From Acidobacteriota bacterium (GTDB taxonomy: Bacteria; Acidobacteriota; UBA6911; JACQSX01): a DNA stretch of 7,837 bases. Below the pieces are notes generated by a model. That model was not told where the DNA came from, searched no databases, and was given only the letters and a program-made list of their open reading frames with translations. Positions within the stretch are counted from its first letter, which is position 1. The number at the start of each line of letters is the position of its first letter. The stretch covers positions 1 through 7,837 of the forward strand of contig JACQGG010000064.1 in assembly GCA_016199665.1 (NCBI GenBank), read 5' to 3'. Position numbers and translations under genes: made by a program. Of the stretch, positions 6,265-7,837 are shown piece by piece.

Positions 6265-6660
6265 TCAGCGTTCCTCCTGCTGAACCAGGATGGCGTAATC
6301 AGCAGCGGAAAGCAGGTGCTGGCGCTCTTCCGGCGCGTAAAGCCTGATTCGAATCATCCATCCGGAGCCGTAAGGTTCTGAATTGACCCATTCGGGCGAT
6401 TCCTTCAGTTTTTCATTCACCTGGACCACTTCGCCGGAGGCGGGACAATAGACTTCGCTGACGGCCTTCACGGATTCCAAGGAGCCAAAAGACTCGCCCG
6501 CCTTAAAGGTGTCCCCCACCTCTGGCAACTCTACAAAAACCACATCTCCCAACTGGTGTTGCGCATGATCAGTGATTCCCACGGTGCCTGTGTCGCCATC
6601 CAGACGCAGCCACTCATGGTCTTTTGTGTAGTACAGGTTTGCAGGACTCGTCGTTTCCAT
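6265..6660 (-). CDS. gcvH: Glycine cleavage system H protein (lipoyl carrier)
   Basis: GcvH shuttles the aminomethyl intermediate on a lipoyl arm between the P, T and L proteins. The 131-residue product has the family's length and order of motifs. YTKDHEWLRL (residues 11-20) and VGITDHAQHQLGDVVFVELP (27-46) come first. GSLESVKAVSEVYCP (59-73) follows, with Lys65 as the predicted lipoylation site. NSEPYGSGWM lies near the C-terminus. The ATG at 6660 is supported by a strong GAGGTGA Shine-Dalgarno sequence (6676-6670) nine bases upstream. It overlaps nothing, but its final codons contain the ribosome binding site of gcvPA. A relatively long 181-base spacer separates it from gcvT. Confidence 0.97.
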   Translation of the reverse strand: METTSPANLYYTKDHEWLRLDGDTGTVGITDHAQHQLGDVVFVELPEVGDTFKAGESFGSLESVKAVSEVYCPASGEVVQVNEKLKESPEWVNSEPYGSGWMIRIRLYAPEERQHLLSAADYAILVQQEER

Positions 6661-6675
6661 TTCCGCGATTCACCT

Positions 6676-6710
6676 CAAGTTACAGGTTCCCTGTTGCAGG
6701 TTTCAAGACA
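6676..6710. repeat. Short 7-bp-phase repeat in the gcvT/gcvH spacer
   Basis: On the plus strand the heptamers CAAGTTA, CAGGTTC, CCTGTTG, CAGGTTT and CAAGACA follow one another in phase, giving a CARGTTN consensus. CAGGTT(C/T)C recurs exactly 14 bases apart (6683 and 6697). The element also contains the small palindrome ACAGG-TTC-CCTGT read on either strand. It directly adjoins the gcvH Shine-Dalgarno sequence, sharing one base with it, and resembles the array in the gcvPA/gcvPB spacer. Confidence 0.55.
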
Positions 6711-6841
6711 CAAATCAAGCGGGGCGCGATTCTTTGTGCAGCCGGAGTCTCTCCAGGTATCGCTGTGGGGCCCCCTTCAACGTCACCCCTTGACCGTCGA
6801 ATGTACAGCACTGAGCGTTGGGTTTCGGACATCCGATCCTT

Positions 6842-7837
6842 TTACTTGGCCTGCTTGTAAAAGGGAGTCTCCACGACGCGCGCTTTCAGTTTTTTCCCCC
6901 GGACCTCAACGAAAAATTCGCTCCGCGGCGCCCAGAATTCACGCGGCAGGTAAACCAGGCCGATGCTCTTTTCCAGAAATGGAACATAACTGCCGCTGCG
7001 CACCTGCCCTGCGGATTGGTCATTCAAGTAGACGGGATAATGGTCCCGGGCGATGCCGCGGTCGATCATTTCAAAGCCAACCAGCTTTCTTCCGATCCCT
7101 TCGCTTCTCTGCCGCTCCAGGGCATCGCGGCCGATGAAGGGCCCCTTATTCCACTTGACGATCCACCCCAGGTCGGCCTCCAAAACCGTGGTCGACTCGT
7201 CGATGTCATTGCCGTAAAGCGCCATCTTCGCTTCCAGGCGGAGCGTGTTGCGCGCCGCGAGACCTGCCGGCGCAAGGCCCAATCGTTTCCCCGACTCCAG
7301 GATGGCCGTCCAGACTCTCTCGGCGGACTCGGGGCCAAAGTAAAGCTCGAATCCGTCCTCCCCGGTGTATCCGGTTCGCGAGATGATGCAGTTGACATCG
7401 AGAAAGCTTCCTTCGGCGAACCCATAGTAGCGAATCGGGTCCAATCTCAGCGGCGTCAGCGGCTGCAGAATATTCAGGGCGCGGGGTCCCTGAATCGCAA
7501 GTTGAGCGTAGCGGTCGCTGGCGTTCTCCACCGAGACGCCGCCGTCGTTGTGGCGGCAGATCCATTCAAAGTCTTTCTCCTGGTTACCGGCATTGACACA
7601 GAGAAGAAAGTGGTCGCCGGCGCGACGATAAACCGTCACATCGTCAACAAACGTCCCGAGCGGATGCATCAATGCCGCATACTGAACCTGGCCGACCTGC
7701 AGCGTCGAGGCATCGTTGGAGATCAGCTTCTGCAACAGGGCCAGCGCTCCGGGTCCGCGAATCTCAATCTCTCCCATGTGGCTGACGTCAAACAGGCCCG
7801 CCGCGCTTCTGACGGCCAGGTGTTCCTGGATGGGACC
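6842..7837 (-). CDS. gcvT: Glycine cleavage system T protein (aminomethyltransferase), 5' end missing
   Basis: GcvT uses tetrahydrofolate to take the methylene group from aminomethyl-lipoyl-GcvH, yielding 5,10-methylene-tetrahydrofolate and ammonia. The frame stays open to the right edge; 331 residues are visible, beginning GPIQEHLAVRSAAGLFDVSH, so roughly 40 N-terminal residues and the start codon lie outside the window. The ATG at 7777 is internal (SHMGE) and is not the start. Family signatures include VDDVTVY, whose Asp pair (visible residues 65-66) corresponds to the catalytic aspartate of the E. coli enzyme. RTGYTGEDGFELY, the NTLRLEAKMALYGNDID block and GPFIGRDAL follow, and the C-terminal barrel domain is complete to the TAA at 6844-6842. 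It is the first visible gene of the operon. Any promoter or glycine riboswitch would lie beyond the window. Confidence 0.96.
   Translation of the reverse strand, partial: GPIQEHLAVRSAAGLFDVSHMGEIEIRGPGALALLQKLISNDASTLQVGQVQYAALMHPLGTFVDDVTVYRRAGDHFLLCVNAGNQEKDFEWICRHNDGGVSVENASDRYAQLAIQGPRALNILQPLTPLRLDPIRYYGFAEGSFLDVNCIISRTGYTGEDGFELYFGPESAERVWTAILESGKRLGLAPAGLAARNTLRLEAKMALYGNDIDESTTVLEADLGWIVKWNKGPFIGRDALERQRSEGIGRKLVGFEMIDRGIARDHYPVYLNDQSAGQVRSGSYVPFLEKSIGLVYLPREFWAPRSEFFVEVRGKKLKARVVETPFYKQAK

Noticed and set aside
6661..6841. Glycine riboswitch in the gcvT/gcvH gap
   Set aside because: I could not find the paired aptamer architecture; the gap holds a heptamer repeat and a ribosome site. 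A riboswitch would be expected before gcvT, outside the window.

Overview
The window is GC-rich bacterial DNA. Every recognisable gene reads leftward, on the minus strand. In transcription order, right to left, they are gcvT (cut by the right edge), gcvH, gcvPA, gcvPB, a small coiled-coil protein, archease and rtcB. About 0.7 kb at the left end has no intact gene. The split glycine decarboxylase (separate PA and PB subunits), the small coiled-coil family and abundant degenerate intergenic repeats suggest a soil or sediment bacterium such as Acidobacteriota. This placement is an inference from general knowledge and is moderately uncertain; there is no rRNA or marker gene to settle it.

Right half (3341-7837): an almost complete glycine cleavage operon in the order T-H-PA-PB. 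GcvPA and GcvPB form the PLP-dependent glycine decarboxylase. It hands the aminomethyl group to the lipoyl lysine of GcvH, and GcvT transfers the one-carbon unit to tetrahydrofolate and releases ammonia. The dihydrolipoamide dehydrogenase (L protein) is not visible and must be encoded elsewhere. Diagnostic residues are present: the Schiff-base lysine in GcvPB, the lipoyl lysine in GcvH, and the paired aspartates of GcvT.

Middle (713-3134): a 107-residue coiled-coil protein of unknown function, then archease and RtcB. RtcB is a 3'-phosphate/2',3'-cyclic-phosphate RNA ligase with all its metal-binding and nucleophile residues. Archease activates it for multiple turnover. The pair is an RNA repair or tRNA ligation module. 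A weak promoter-like sequence lies just before the coiled-coil gene, so this trio may be expressed separately from gcv.

Left end (1-712): REP-like GC hairpins with a constant TGCC loop, a decayed start of what looks like a secreted-protein gene (internal in-frame TGA), and a rightward-facing intrinsic terminator that opposes rtcB.

The less expected content is in the spacers. Three of them (archease/rtcB, gcvPA/gcvPB, gcvT/gcvH) carry degenerate arrays with a 7-bp period. The largest is bounded by a perfect 12-bp inverted repeat. No clearly new enzymatic system was found; the coding content is largely conventional, and the repeats and the coiled-coil gene are the parts most worth following up.
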